Below, one piece after another: positions 1 to 6,059 of a stretch of 32,571 nucleotides of DNA. The translations under genes were made by a program, and so were the position numbers. Below the pieces are notes generated by a model. That model searched no databases. It was not told the origin of the DNA and saw only the letters and a program-made list of their open reading frames with translations. Origin of the DNA: Clostridia bacterium (GTDB taxonomy: Bacteria; Bacillota; Clostridia; Oscillospirales; Acutalibacteraceae); the NCBI GenBank assembly GCA_017524165.1, contig JAFWUH010000027.1, forward strand, positions 1-32,571, given 5' to 3'. How positions within the stretch are numbered: the first letter of the stretch is position 1; each line of letters starts with the position of its first letter.

Positions 1-63
1 CTTGCGGAAGAGGCAATTCAATCTGCGTTAGAAGATTATCAGAAACGGACAGGAAAAAATTAA
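1..63 (+). CDS. C-terminal end of an unidentified protein (partial)
   Basis: An open frame runs in from the left edge and stops at TAA 61-63. It gives only the last 20 residues, LAEEAIQSALEDYQKRTGKN, an acidic then basic helical-looking tail. This is too short to assign a family. A hairpin followed by a T run about 75 bases downstream is consistent with this being the last gene of its transcript. Confidence 0.55.
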   Translation, partial: LAEEAIQSALEDYQKRTGKN

Positions 64-136
64 TTTTTTCATTTAAATAACGGTTACCGAACCAATGCAA
101 CACACTTTCCACATTGGCAAAAAGTGCCGATCATAG

Positions 137-170
137 AAAGCCGCTAATCTATGTTAGCGACTTTTTTGTT
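137..170 (+). terminator. Rho-independent terminator after the partial gene
   Basis: AAAG 137-140 and CGCTAA 142-147 pair with TTAGCG 154-159 and CTTT 161-164, with one C/A mismatch in the stem. A run of six T (162-167) follows. It separates the left-edge gene from the STAS gene promoter. Confidence 0.7.
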
Positions 171-230
171 TTATCAGCAGCTTTGAAATACAGCGTAACC
201 CATCAGATTTGAAAAATTAAGAAGTAAACC

Positions 231-259
231 TTGAAATGTTGCCGAATGTATAATATAAT
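231..259 (+). promoter_or_regulatory. Sigma-A type promoter of the STAS gene
   Basis: TTGAAA at 231-236 and TATAAT at 254-259 are separated by exactly 17 bases. The start codon of the STAS gene lies 67 bases downstream. Confidence 0.7.
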
Positions 260-325
260 AAAAAAAATTATTTTTACTAACTGTGGTGAGCGTTTAAAAG
301 ATCAGCAAAAATGGAGGAAATTGTG

Positions 326-625
326 ATGTTGAATGTGACAAAAACTATCGAGAACAATATGGCAAAGTTGGCGTTGGAGGGCAGACTGGATACGGTTACG
401 GCTCCGGAATTGGAAAGCGTAATCAAAGAAATTCTGCCAGGACTGACGGAATTGATTTTTGATTTTGAGAATCTGGAATATATTTCTTCTGCAGGTCTTC
501 GCGTATTGCTTTCGGCACAGAAGACAATGAACGGGCAGGGAAGTATGAAGATTAGGAATGTCGGCGAAACAATTATGGAAGTCTTTGAAGTTACCGGCTT
601 TTCAGACATTTTAACGATCGAGTAA
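326..625 (+). CDS. STAS-domain protein, anti-anti-sigma factor-like
   Basis: A 99-residue protein that is a single STAS domain, the fold of SpoIIAA/RsbV anti-sigma factor antagonists. The phosphorylation-loop region reads YISSAGLRVLLSAQ, with serines where the regulatory Ser of SpoIIAA sits, and the C-terminal half (VFEVTGFSDILTI) is typical of the family. The in-frame ATG at 311 overlaps the ribosome binding site GGAGGA at 313-318, so ATG 326 is the better start. No anti-sigma kinase or sigma factor gene lies beside it, so its partner is encoded elsewhere. By family it would bind a serine-kinase anti-sigma factor in the cytoplasm; the exact regulon cannot be read here. Confidence 0.85.
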   Translation: MLNVTKTIENNMAKLALEGRLDTVTAPELESVIKEILPGLTELIFDFENLEYISSAGLRVLLSAQKTMNGQGSMKIRNVGETIMEVFEVTGFSDILTIE

Positions 626-673
626 TTGGTTGATAAAAAAGAGTATTCTTTTATTTAGAGGAGTATTGGCTTA

Positions 674-1537
674 ATGGCACACAACAGAAGTCCGATTGAT
701 TTGCATATGCATACCACTGTTTCTGATGGCACCAATACACCCGAGGAGATTCTTCGATGCGTGAAAACTGCCGGAATAAAGATTTTTTCTGTGACCGATC
801 ACGACGCGGTGAAGACCGGGGAGATTATCAGCGAATTGTTAACGGACGGCGATCCTGCGTTTTTGACCGGTGTAGAGTTTTCCTGTAAAGACGATCAGGG
901 AAAATATCATATTCTCGGTTACGGTTATAAACTGCATCATGCTGCGATGGAAGAGATGGTTTCCCGCACACATCGTCTCAGAATGAAAAAGGTTCTGAAC
1001 CGTCTGGAATTTTTGAAAACGGAATTTGGCTTTCAATTTCCCGAGCAGGAAATTCAGACGCTGCTTTCTTTGGATAATCCAGGCAAGCCGCATATTGGTA
1101 ATTTGATGGTAAAATACGGCTATGCTGAAACGAAAGAACAGGCAATCAAAGAGTTTATTGATCGTATTCGTTTTAAAAATGAATATATTCGTCCGGAGGA
1201 AGCAATATCCGCTATTCTTGCCGGCGGCGGGATTCCCGTGTTGGCACACCCGTTTTACGGTAGCGGCGATGAGTTGATCTTAGGGGCGGATATGGACGCC
1301 CGGCTTCGTCGGCTGGTGGATTTCGGACTCCGGGGAATAGAAGCGTTTTATTCCGGCTTTTCCGAAAAACTGCGGAGGGATGCGATTGCACTTTCAGAAA
1401 AGTTTGATCTGTTTATTACGGCGGGAAGCGACTACCATGGAAAAAACAAACTGGTGCAGTTAGGGGATACCGGATTGAACGAAAATACCGATTTTCCGGA
1501 AGGGTTGCGTCGGTTTTTACGCGTTTTTGATTTGTGA
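674..1537 (+). CDS. PHP-domain metal-dependent phosphoesterase (YciV/TrpH-like)
   Basis: A 287-residue PHP-family protein. The metal-binding signatures are all present: HMH at 11-13, DHD at 42-44, Glu 68 in GVEFSC, His 79, AHP at 191-193 and GSDYHG at 251-256. An insertion of roughly 80 residues in the middle matches the lid of the YciV/TrpH group. Characterised members are 3',5'-nucleoside bisphosphate phosphatases or 5'-3' RNases acting on short RNA. The length agrees with that group. The ATG at 674 has a GAGGAG site about 8 bases upstream. It lies 48 bases after the STAS gene and is probably co-transcribed with it and the next gene. Exact substrate is not decided by sequence alone. Confidence 0.88.
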   Translation: MAHNRSPIDLHMHTTVSDGTNTPEEILRCVKTAGIKIFSVTDHDAVKTGEIISELLTDGDPAFLTGVEFSCKDDQGKYHILGYGYKLHHAAMEEMVSRTHRLRMKKVLNRLEFLKTEFGFQFPEQEIQTLLSLDNPGKPHIGNLMVKYGYAETKEQAIKEFIDRIRFKNEYIRPEEAISAILAGGGIPVLAHPFYGSGDELILGADMDARLRRLVDFGLRGIEAFYSGFSEKLRRDAIALSEKFDLFITAGSDYHGKNKLVQLGDTGLNENTDFPEGLRRFLRVFDL

Positions 1538-1557
1538 TTTTTTTAGGAGGGCATTTT

Positions 1558-2148
1558 GTGAAAGCGGTTGAAATTCTTCCGGAAGGATATTGCCGGATTG
1601 ATACTGTCGATTTGCAGAAGGATAAAAAGGCTTCGTTGATGGTCAATTTGCTATCCGTTATTATTGCGCTTTTGTTGGCGGTGCCGATGCATTTTGTGGT
1701 ACCGATTGATTCTTTTTTCAACATGGAAGACGGTATGAAAGCGTATTTGATTCGGTTTGCCATGCTCATGGTATGCATCATACTTTATGTGGTTTTGCAT
1801 GAAGCGATCCACGGTATTGCAATGAAGATTTGCAGAACCAAGAAGGTAAAATACGGATTTACCGGATTGTACGCCTTTGCCGGCAGTCAGGATTTTTATG
1901 ATAAGAAATCTTATTTTTTTATTGCACTGGCGCCGATTGTGTTTTGGGGCATTGTTTTGGCGGTGATAAATCTGATGGTGCCAACCGAATGGTTTTGGGT
2001 CGTTTACATGATTCAAATTTTTAATATATCGGGTGCTGCCGGCGATTTATTTGTTACGGTGAAATTTTCTCGACTGCCCAGCGATATTTTAGTACAGGAT
2101 ACCGGTGTGGCAATGACTGTTTTTTCAAGAGAAAAAAGCAGAAAATGA
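1558..2148 (+). CDS. DUF3267 membrane protein, putative zincin metalloprotease
   Basis: A 196-residue membrane protein with about four hydrophobic segments and a HEAIH motif at residues 81-85 at the end of a transmembrane helix. The HExxH inside a membrane helix is the hallmark of the DUF3267 family, described as putative zincin peptidases. GTG 1558 is chosen because AGGAGG at 1545-1550 sits seven bases before it; the upstream in-frame GTG at 1534 overlaps the previous stop and lies before the ribosome binding site. It follows the PHP gene by 20 bases. Substrate unknown; by analogy with other intramembrane metalloproteases it may cut regulatory membrane proteins, but nothing nearby identifies one. 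Confidence 0.8.
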   Translation: MKAVEILPEGYCRIDTVDLQKDKKASLMVNLLSVIIALLLAVPMHFVVPIDSFFNMEDGMKAYLIRFAMLMVCIILYVVLHEAIHGIAMKICRTKKVKYGFTGLYAFAGSQDFYDKKSYFFIALAPIVFWGIVLAVINLMVPTEWFWVVYMIQIFNISGAAGDLFVTVKFSRLPSDILVQDTGVAMTVFSREKSRK

Positions 2149-2206
2149 ACAAAGTATTTTTTGCGGTATCACAGAAAAGGAGAACAGCTTAAAAAGCTTT
2201 AACGAT

Positions 2207-2432
2207 ATGAGTTATTCGGAAATTGTCTTGTTGATAACCAAAGTTTTGGTTTCCTTGTTAGGATTGCTAACCATTCATTTTATGCTTTTTGCCGTTGTTT
2301 TTATATATTCAACTGCCGATTGATATCCATGCGATTTGTACTAAAAACCTGACATGGAAACCGATTCCACATCAGGACAATACCTCATTTGAGCAGGTCA
2401 ATACCAGTGACGATTTCTCAAGTTTAATTTGA
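2207..2432 (+). pseudogene. Remnant of a membrane glycosyltransferase (internal deletion)
   Basis: The first 38 codons (ATG 2207 to TGA 2321) encode a hydrophobic helix with LLGLLTIHFMLFAVVFIY, like the N-terminal segment before the catalytic domain in clostridial family 2 glycosyltransferases. In the next frame, 2322-2432 encodes DIHAICTKNLTWKPIPHQDN and continues to TGA, like the C-terminal end of the same enzymes, where a W-[KX]-PI-xH motif is usual. The roughly 300-residue catalytic core between the two ends is missing and the frames differ by one base. I therefore read this as a gene collapsed by deletion. The family assignment rests on memory of the two short ends. Confidence 0.5.
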
Positions 2433-2440
2433 TAAAATGA

Positions 2441-2473
2441 AACGAGCAGTCACGCGTTGACTGCTCGTTTTGC
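2441..2473 (+). terminator. Terminator hairpin after the remnant gene
   Basis: AACGAGCAGTCA 2441-2452 pairs perfectly over 12 bp with TGACTGCTCGTT 2458-2469, with a five-base loop and a short T tract. A-rich sequence upstream means it could work on both strands. Confidence 0.7.
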
Positions 2474-2629
2474 GATTAACAAACAAGACAGTGGACTGAC
2501 CACTATCGTCCCCTGTGCTATGATAGTTCTGCGGATTTTGTTGTTTTACATGTTAACATTATACCGCAAAAAAGACTGCTTGACAAACCTACACACAAAA
2601 ATATCAGATAAGTTGAATATAAAAAAACT

Positions 2630-2691
2630 GAGTGTCCATAACTCACTTGCGTTATGAACACTCAGCATGGTCAGAGTGTTCATAACGCAAG
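2630..2691. repeat. Competing inverted repeats in a gene-free stretch
   Basis: CTTGCGTTATGAACACTC 2646-2663 and its perfect reverse complement at 2674-2691 form an 18-bp stem with a 10-base loop. The right arm of that motif can instead pair with GAGTGTCCATAA at 2630-2641 (one mismatch), so three related arms lie in tandem. A diverged copy of the arm (GTGTTCATTGCGCAAG) occurs near 30767. The remainder of 2474-2760 contains no convincing gene; the 66-codon frame there begins inside the terminator and lacks a ribosome binding site. Confidence 0.6.
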
Positions 2692-2728
2692 CGAACGGCT
2701 TCGGGGTAGAGATTTTAGATAACAACAG

Positions 2729-2753
2729 AGCCTAACCCGGATTGGGTCAGGCC
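2729..2753 (-). terminator. Terminator-like hairpin of tRNA-Pro
   Basis: Read on the minus strand, GCCTGACCC and GGGTTAGGC form a stem with one A/C mismatch just downstream of the tRNA CCA end, followed by a T-rich stretch (TCTGTTGTT). This is the likely 3' end of the tRNA-Pro transcript. Confidence 0.5.
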
Positions 2754-2760
2754 CTGCCTG

Positions 2761-2837
2761 TGGTCGAGGTGACAGGACTTGAACCTGCGGCCTCTGCGTC
2801 CCGAACGCAGCGCTCTACCAAACTGAGCCACACCTCG
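2761..2837 (-). tRNA. tRNA-Pro (anticodon CGG)
   Basis: On the minus strand, acceptor CGAGGTG (2837-2831) pairs with CACCTCG (2771-2765), discriminator A, and CCA is encoded at 2763-2761. The anticodon stem CTGCG/CGCAG encloses the loop TTCGGGA, giving anticodon CGG. The T arm contains GGTTCAAGTCC. All arms are intact. Confidence 0.95.
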
Positions 2838-2864
2838 AAGTATTTAATTTTTCGCAACATTGTA

Positions 2865-2893
2865 ATTATACATAGGTTTGCGCCAAAAGTCAA
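2865..2893 (-). promoter_or_regulatory. Promoter of tRNA-Pro
   Basis: On the minus strand TTGACT (2893-2888), a 17-base spacer and a perfect TATAAT (2870-2865), 28 bases before the tRNA 5' end. Confidence 0.75.
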
Positions 2894-2938
2894 CTATTTT
2901 TTCACTTTTTACTAAAATATTTTTAAAGGATAGATAAT

Positions 2939-3781
2939 ATGAAGTTTAGCGAAATGATGCTGAAAGAATTGGAAAACAGGTTTAATTTTCCGGTAGAAAT
3001 ACATTATGTGGACGAAACGACATCCACCAATACCGTTTTGAAACAGATGGCTGCCGATGGCGCAAAAGAGGGGACGGTTTATCTTGCCGCCAGACAGACG
3101 CAGGGCCGCGGTCGAATGGGGCGAAGCTTTTTTTCGCCCGATGGCGGGCTATATTTCAGCATGTTGTTTCGGCCAAAGATGAATCCGGCAACTTCCTTAT
3201 TATTGACTGTCGCCGCCGCCGTTGCGGTTGCCGAAGCAATGGATGAAGTCTTTGACACACAGAGCAAGATCAAGTGGGTAAACGATGTTTATGTGAACGG
3301 CAAAAAGGTTTGCGGAATTTTGGCAGAAAGCCAATTGGATCCGTCAAAGCCGACCGAGCAGGCGGTTATTGTCGGCATCGGGATCAATGTCTGCGCTCCA
3401 AAAGATGGATTTCCAACCGAAATTGAAAACCGTGCCGGGGCGTTGTGTGAAACAAACGAGGCGGTATCGGATCAAGCGGTTCGACTTTTAGCCGAAATCA
3501 TCAACCGCTTGTACAGCTTTGCCAGTGTATTATCGGAAAAACCGTTCTTAACAGCCTATCGGAATCGCTCTTTCCTGATTGGAAAAACAGTTTCCTACAA
3601 GCGGGGAGGAACGCAACAGACGGCACAGGTAACCGGGATTGACGAACAAGCCCGATTGGTCGTTTTACAAAACGGGCAGGAAATTTCGTTGGGTGCCGGA
3701 GAGGTGCAACTGATGTCAATCGCGACTGAAGGTATAAATCCACATGATCAAGAACGCAACGGGGGAACCCAACAAGACTGA
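2939..3781 (+). CDS. birA: Biotin-[acetyl-CoA-carboxylase] ligase, without DNA-binding domain
   Basis: A 280-residue BirA/LplA-fold ligase that activates biotin to biotinyl-AMP and transfers it to the lysine of biotin carboxyl carrier domains. The signature GRGRMGRSF is at 56-64, KWVNDVYV at 112-119, KVCGIL at 123-128, and a C-terminal SH3-like domain follows (GKTVSYKRGG onward). The N-terminal winged helix of bifunctional BirA repressors is absent, so this is a ligase-only form and should not regulate biotin genes itself. The last 20 or so residues are a hydrophilic tail encoded opposite the end of the convergent GtrA gene. The start ATG has AAAGGA about nine bases upstream. Confidence 0.93.
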   Translation: MKFSEMMLKELENRFNFPVEIHYVDETTSTNTVLKQMAADGAKEGTVYLAARQTQGRGRMGRSFFSPDGGLYFSMLFRPKMNPATSLLLTVAAAVAVAEAMDEVFDTQSKIKWVNDVYVNGKKVCGILAESQLDPSKPTEQAVIVGIGINVCAPKDGFPTEIENRAGALCETNEAVSDQAVRLLAEIINRLYSFASVLSEKPFLTAYRNRSFLIGKTVSYKRGGTQQTAQVTGIDEQARLVVLQNGQEISLGAGEVQLMSIATEGINPHDQERNGGTQQD

Positions 3782-4129
3782 AAGTGCCGTTGCCCAAAAC
3801 TGATGAAAATGCCAAATATTGATTGTAATAAAGGTGACCAGGAAATAGATGATAAAGGTCGGTATGTAAGAGATAAAGAAACGAAGCAGTCCCTTTGCAG
3901 ACGGCTTTCGCTTGAATACAAAACGGCTATTCAGCAAATAGGCGATCCCAAGCGAAAAAACAAATCCAAAAGCGGCGGAAATATTTGACTGAATGTGAAT
4001 CAGGTGAAAAATCCATGAAAACAATGCCGTATCAAAGGTGTTGATACAGCCAAAAAGACAGAAATAAAGAAATCGTTTACTGAAAAAAATCTCTTTCAGT
4101 TTTTTTATTTTTAAAATGAATGAATTCAT
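3716..4129 (-). CDS. GtrA-family membrane protein
   Basis: A 137-residue protein with four predicted membrane helices, matching GtrA in length and layout (FLYFCLFGCINTFDTALF, then AYLLNSRFVFKRK, and a fourth helix near the end). GtrA-like proteins are thought to help move lipid-linked sugars across the membrane for surface glycosylation. The start at 4129 (MNSFIL) is preferred over an upstream ATG at 4171 because AGAAGG lies seven bases before it. The gene converges on birA and their coding ends overlap by 66 bases. No intact glycosyltransferase partner is in the window; the decayed one near 2.3 kb may or may not have been related. Confidence 0.85.
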   Translation of the reverse strand: MNSFILKIKKLKEIFFSKRFLYFCLFGCINTFDTALFSWIFHLIHIQSNISAAFGFVFSLGIAYLLNSRFVFKRKPSAKGLLRFFISYIPTFIIYFLVTFITINIWHFHQFWATALSVLLGSPVAFLIMWIYTFSRD

Positions 4130-4196
4130 AAAAAAACCTTCTGAAAAAATGATAAAGACAGTATAACACATTTACCGTCAAAATACAAGATTTCTG

Positions 4197-4225
4197 TTGA
4201 CATGAGAGCAGGATTGCTATAGAAT
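4197..4225 (+). promoter_or_regulatory. Promoter of tRNA-Arg(CCT)
   Basis: TTGACA 4197-4202, 17-base spacer, TAGAAT 4220-4225, 21 bases before the tRNA 5' end. It overlaps the region upstream of the divergent GtrA gene. Confidence 0.75.
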
Positions 4226-4246
4226 AGATGAGTAAAAACCATCTTT

Positions 4247-4321
4247 GCCCCTGTAGTTAAATGGATATAACGAGGTCCTCCTAAGACTTAATTATCGGTT
4301 CGATTCCGGTCAGGGGTGCCA
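4247..4321 (+). tRNA. tRNA-Arg (anticodon CCT)
   Basis: Acceptor GCCCCTG (4247-4253) pairs with CAGGGGT (4311-4317) with one G/T pair; discriminator G 4318 and CCA 4319-4321 are encoded. The anticodon loop is CTCCTAA, giving CCT, which reads AGG. The D stem is GTTA/TAAC and the T stem ATCGG/CCGGT. Confidence 0.93.
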
Positions 4322-4371
4322 CTTTGGCGTGATAATTCAGCCGAACAGATTGTAAAATATCGGAGGGAATT

Positions 4372-4545
4372 ATGGAAGAACAAATTATTACCGTTACGAT
4401 CAAAACAAACGGCGAACCGTGCGAGTTGTCTGACAGTGAGATTAAGGCATGGTACGAAAAGCATATTCAAGAGTTATTTGATCCGAACTATGGTACGCCT
4501 GAAATTTCCGTAGCATTACAAAGGCGTCAAATTAGCGGCGATTGA
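4372..4545 (+). CDS. 57-residue orphan protein
   Basis: A short frame with a strong ribosome binding site (CGGAGGGA, 4361-4368) before ATG 4372. The product starts MEEQIITVTIKTNGEPCELS, is acidic, and has a helix rich in charged and aromatic residues (EIKAWYEKHIQELFDPNYG). It has no signal peptide or membrane segment. It sits 50 bases after tRNA-Arg(CCT) with no terminator visible between, so it may ride on the tRNA transcript. I do not recognise a characterised family. The ribosome binding site and protein-like composition support it being real. Confidence 0.6.
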   Translation: MEEQIITVTIKTNGEPCELSDSEIKAWYEKHIQELFDPNYGTPEISVALQRRQISGD

Positions 4546-4552
4546 TGCGTTG

Positions 4553-4581
4553 TTGCCGGTAACTGCGCGGCGCGATAGAAT
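4553..4581 (+). promoter_or_regulatory. Likely promoter of the cobalamin operon
   Basis: TTGCCG 4553-4558, 17-base spacer, TAGAAT 4576-4581. It starts eight bases after the stop of the 57-residue gene and ends 19 bases before the riboswitch P1 stem, so transcription would begin just ahead of the aptamer. Confidence 0.55.
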
Positions 4582-4600
4582 ATCGAAAATTGAATCATGA

Positions 4601-4805
4601 GATAAAAGAAGATACGGTTTGAAAAGTTGTAAACTTAGTAGATGTAAAAGGGAATCCGGTTCGAGTCCGGAACAACCGCCATTACTGTATTTGACGAAAA
4701 GAAGCGTTTATGTCATTGGGGAATCTCCCTGAGAAGACCGCTTTTTAACGGAATCACCCGTTATATCATAAGTCAGGATACCTGCCGTAACTTCTGAGGT
4801 TTATC
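4601..4805 (+). promoter_or_regulatory. Cobalamin (B12) riboswitch aptamer
   Basis: The conserved cobalamin-riboswitch blocks occur in order: GGGAATCCGGT- with its partner GTCCGG (4653-4671), CCATTACTGTA, the B12-box-like GTCATTGGGGAA, and the terminal AAGTCAGGATACCTGCC (4769-4786). A P1 helix closes it: GATAAA, AGAAG and TACGG at 4601-4616 pair with CCGTA, CTTCT and TTTATC at 4784-4805. Such RNAs bind adenosylcobalamin or a related cobalamin and usually switch off transport and synthesis genes when it is plentiful. It leads directly into the ECF operon and identifies the substrate of that operon as a cobalamin. Confidence 0.9.
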
Positions 4806-4818
4806 ACGATTGGGCGAG

Positions 4819-4876
4819 AAGAGTGCAACCGATTTATCAAAGCCACAAGGCTTTTCGTTTGCATTCTTTTTTGTTT
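4819..4876 (+). terminator. Riboswitch expression-platform terminator
   Basis: AAGAGTGCAA 4819-4828 pairs with TTGCATTCTT 4859-4868 (one G/T pair), followed by a run of T to 4872. It lies just 3' of the aptamer and before the first gene, as expected for a cobalamin-induced transcription stop. Confidence 0.6.
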
Positions 4877-4902
4877 GCAAAACAGAAGGCTTTGCTTTGA
4901 TG
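4827..4902 (+). other. Candidate antiterminator hairpin
   Basis: AACCGAT 4827-4833 pairs with ATCGGTT 4896-4902, and ATCAAAG beginning at 4836 pairs with CTTTGAT 4885-4891. It shares bases with the left arm and loop of the terminator at 4819-4868 and spans its right arm, so the two structures compete. A further small hairpin (ACCTG/CAGGT, just after 4930) lies beside the ribosome binding site of the first gene. Confidence 0.45.
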
Positions 4903-4974
4903 CATATCGGTTATGAATTGTACTCTTTTGACCTGCTTTCAGGTTGAAGGAGTATTTTTTTATGAGGGGAAAGT

Positions 4975-5184
4975 ATGACGCAGGAACAAAGAGAATGGGC
5001 GATTGGTCTTTTGAAGGAAAAAGCGAGCGCGTTATCAAGATTGCCGAAAAAGGATGATTTTGACGATGTGACCCGCTCAAAAATCAAATCATTTTTAGGT
5101 CCTTGGCCCAGAGCGTTGGAAGCCGCCGGCTTAAAATCGGCAAAGGCGGAACAGATAACCCGAAAAAAGGAACATAGAAAATGA
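4975..5184 (+). CDS. Homing-endonuclease-associated-repeat miniprotein
   Basis: A 69-residue basic protein whose core, LKEKASALSRLPKKDDFDD then IKSFLGPWPRALEAAGL, matches the helical repeat described in homing-endonuclease-associated proteins (pattern: lgr-P-...-f-G-W--AL-aAGL). That repeat is thought to bind DNA. No nuclease domain is attached, so this is a stand-alone repeat. It is the first gene under the cobalamin riboswitch and overlaps ecfT by four bases (ATGA), which ties it to the transport operon. GAGGGG lies seven bases before the ATG. Its job in the operon is unknown; a small regulator or a translational leader are both possible. Confidence 0.75.
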   Translation: MTQEQREWAIGLLKEKASALSRLPKKDDFDDVTRSKIKSFLGPWPRALEAAGLKSAKAEQITRKKEHRK

Positions 5185-6059
5185 CAGATTTATTTTCGTT
5201 ACATCCCTTTGTTGCGTTGATCTATTTTATCTCGGTATTTACGGCGATCATGTTCTCTCAAAATCCTCTGTTTTCGGTGATTGCGTTACTTGGCGGGATT
5301 TGTTTTTCGGGTAAATCCAAAATACATATTCGCCCGAAGGATTTTGGCTTTGGTCTGCTTGTTTTTCTTGCTGTTTCAATGACCAATCCTTTGTTTTCAC
5401 ACAACGGTGTGACGGTCTTGTTCTTTATCAACAATAATCCCGTTACAGCGGAAGCCATCTATTACGGCATGTATTTAGCGGTCATGTTGCTGGCGGTGCT
5501 GCTTTGGTTCCGCTCATTTAACCGGGTGATCACAGATGATAAATGGCTTTATCTGACGGCAAAAATATCACCCAAGCTTTCGCTGTTACTGTCCACCGCT
5601 TTTCGCTTTGTGCCGTATCTTCAACAACAGGTGCGGAAAATCCGAAGTGCACAAAAAGCGGTAGGGATTTTTGCGGGTGACAGTTGGATGGATAAAATCA
5701 AATCGACCTTTAATGTCTATTCGGCACTGATTTCTTTTGGAATCGAGGGCGCTGTTGATGTCGGCGCTTCGATGAAGGCAAGAGGCTACGGATTAAAAGG
5801 GCGAAGCAACTATTCTCTTTTCCGCTTCCGTCTTGTTGATTTTGCGATTTTATGTTTCATTCTTTGGATGGATATCGCGTTGATCGTTCTTTCGGTCAAA
5901 GCAGATATACGATTTGTTTTTTATCCGGCTTTTTTATTTCCAAAGGCGCAGGCATCTCTGATACAAACGGTGATCGCATTTTTGTTGCTTTGCTTTTTGC
6001 CTTTCATTTTAAGCGTGAAGGAGGATATTAAATGGCGTTTCTTGAGGTCGAAAATTTAA
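5181..6059 (+). CDS. ecfT: ECF transporter T component (EcfT)
   Basis: A 292-residue integral membrane protein, the scaffold of an energy-coupling factor importer. It has several transmembrane helices and the two conserved cytoplasmic coupling segments: RKIRSAQKAVGI near 152-163 and the diagnostic KARGYGLKGR at 199-208, which lock onto the ATPases. It is translationally coupled to the gene before it (ATGA) and overlaps the ATPase gene by 28 bases. The final helices and cytoplasmic tail look complete. The riboswitch upstream makes cobalamin the likely cargo of the complex. Confidence 0.92.
   Translation: MTDLFSLHPFVALIYFISVFTAIMFSQNPLFSVIALLGGICFSGKSKIHIRPKDFGFGLLVFLAVSMTNPLFSHNGVTVLFFINNNPVTAEAIYYGMYLAVMLLAVLLWFRSFNRVITDDKWLYLTAKISPKLSLLLSTAFRFVPYLQQQVRKIRSAQKAVGIFAGDSWMDKIKSTFNVYSALISFGIEGAVDVGASMKARGYGLKGRSNYSLFRFRLVDFAILCFILWMDIALIVLSVKADIRFVFYPAFLFPKAQASLIQTVIAFLLLCFLPFILSVKEDIKWRFLRSKI

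Noticed and set aside
2457..2657. A 66-codon frame between the remnant gene and tRNA-Pro
   Set aside because: It starts inside a terminator stem, has no ribosome binding site, and its end lies in the inverted repeats.
4553..4575. A 12-base match CCGGTAACTGCG between 4556 and the minus strand near 12700
   Set aside because: Twelve-base matches are expected by chance in a window of this length and neither site shows extended similarity.
4616..4681. A tRNA-like fragment ending GGTTCGAGTCCGG...ACAACCGCCA
   Set aside because: The T-arm-like loop and CCA-like end belong to the conserved P3/core of the cobalamin riboswitch, whose other blocks follow in order; no anticodon arm can be formed.
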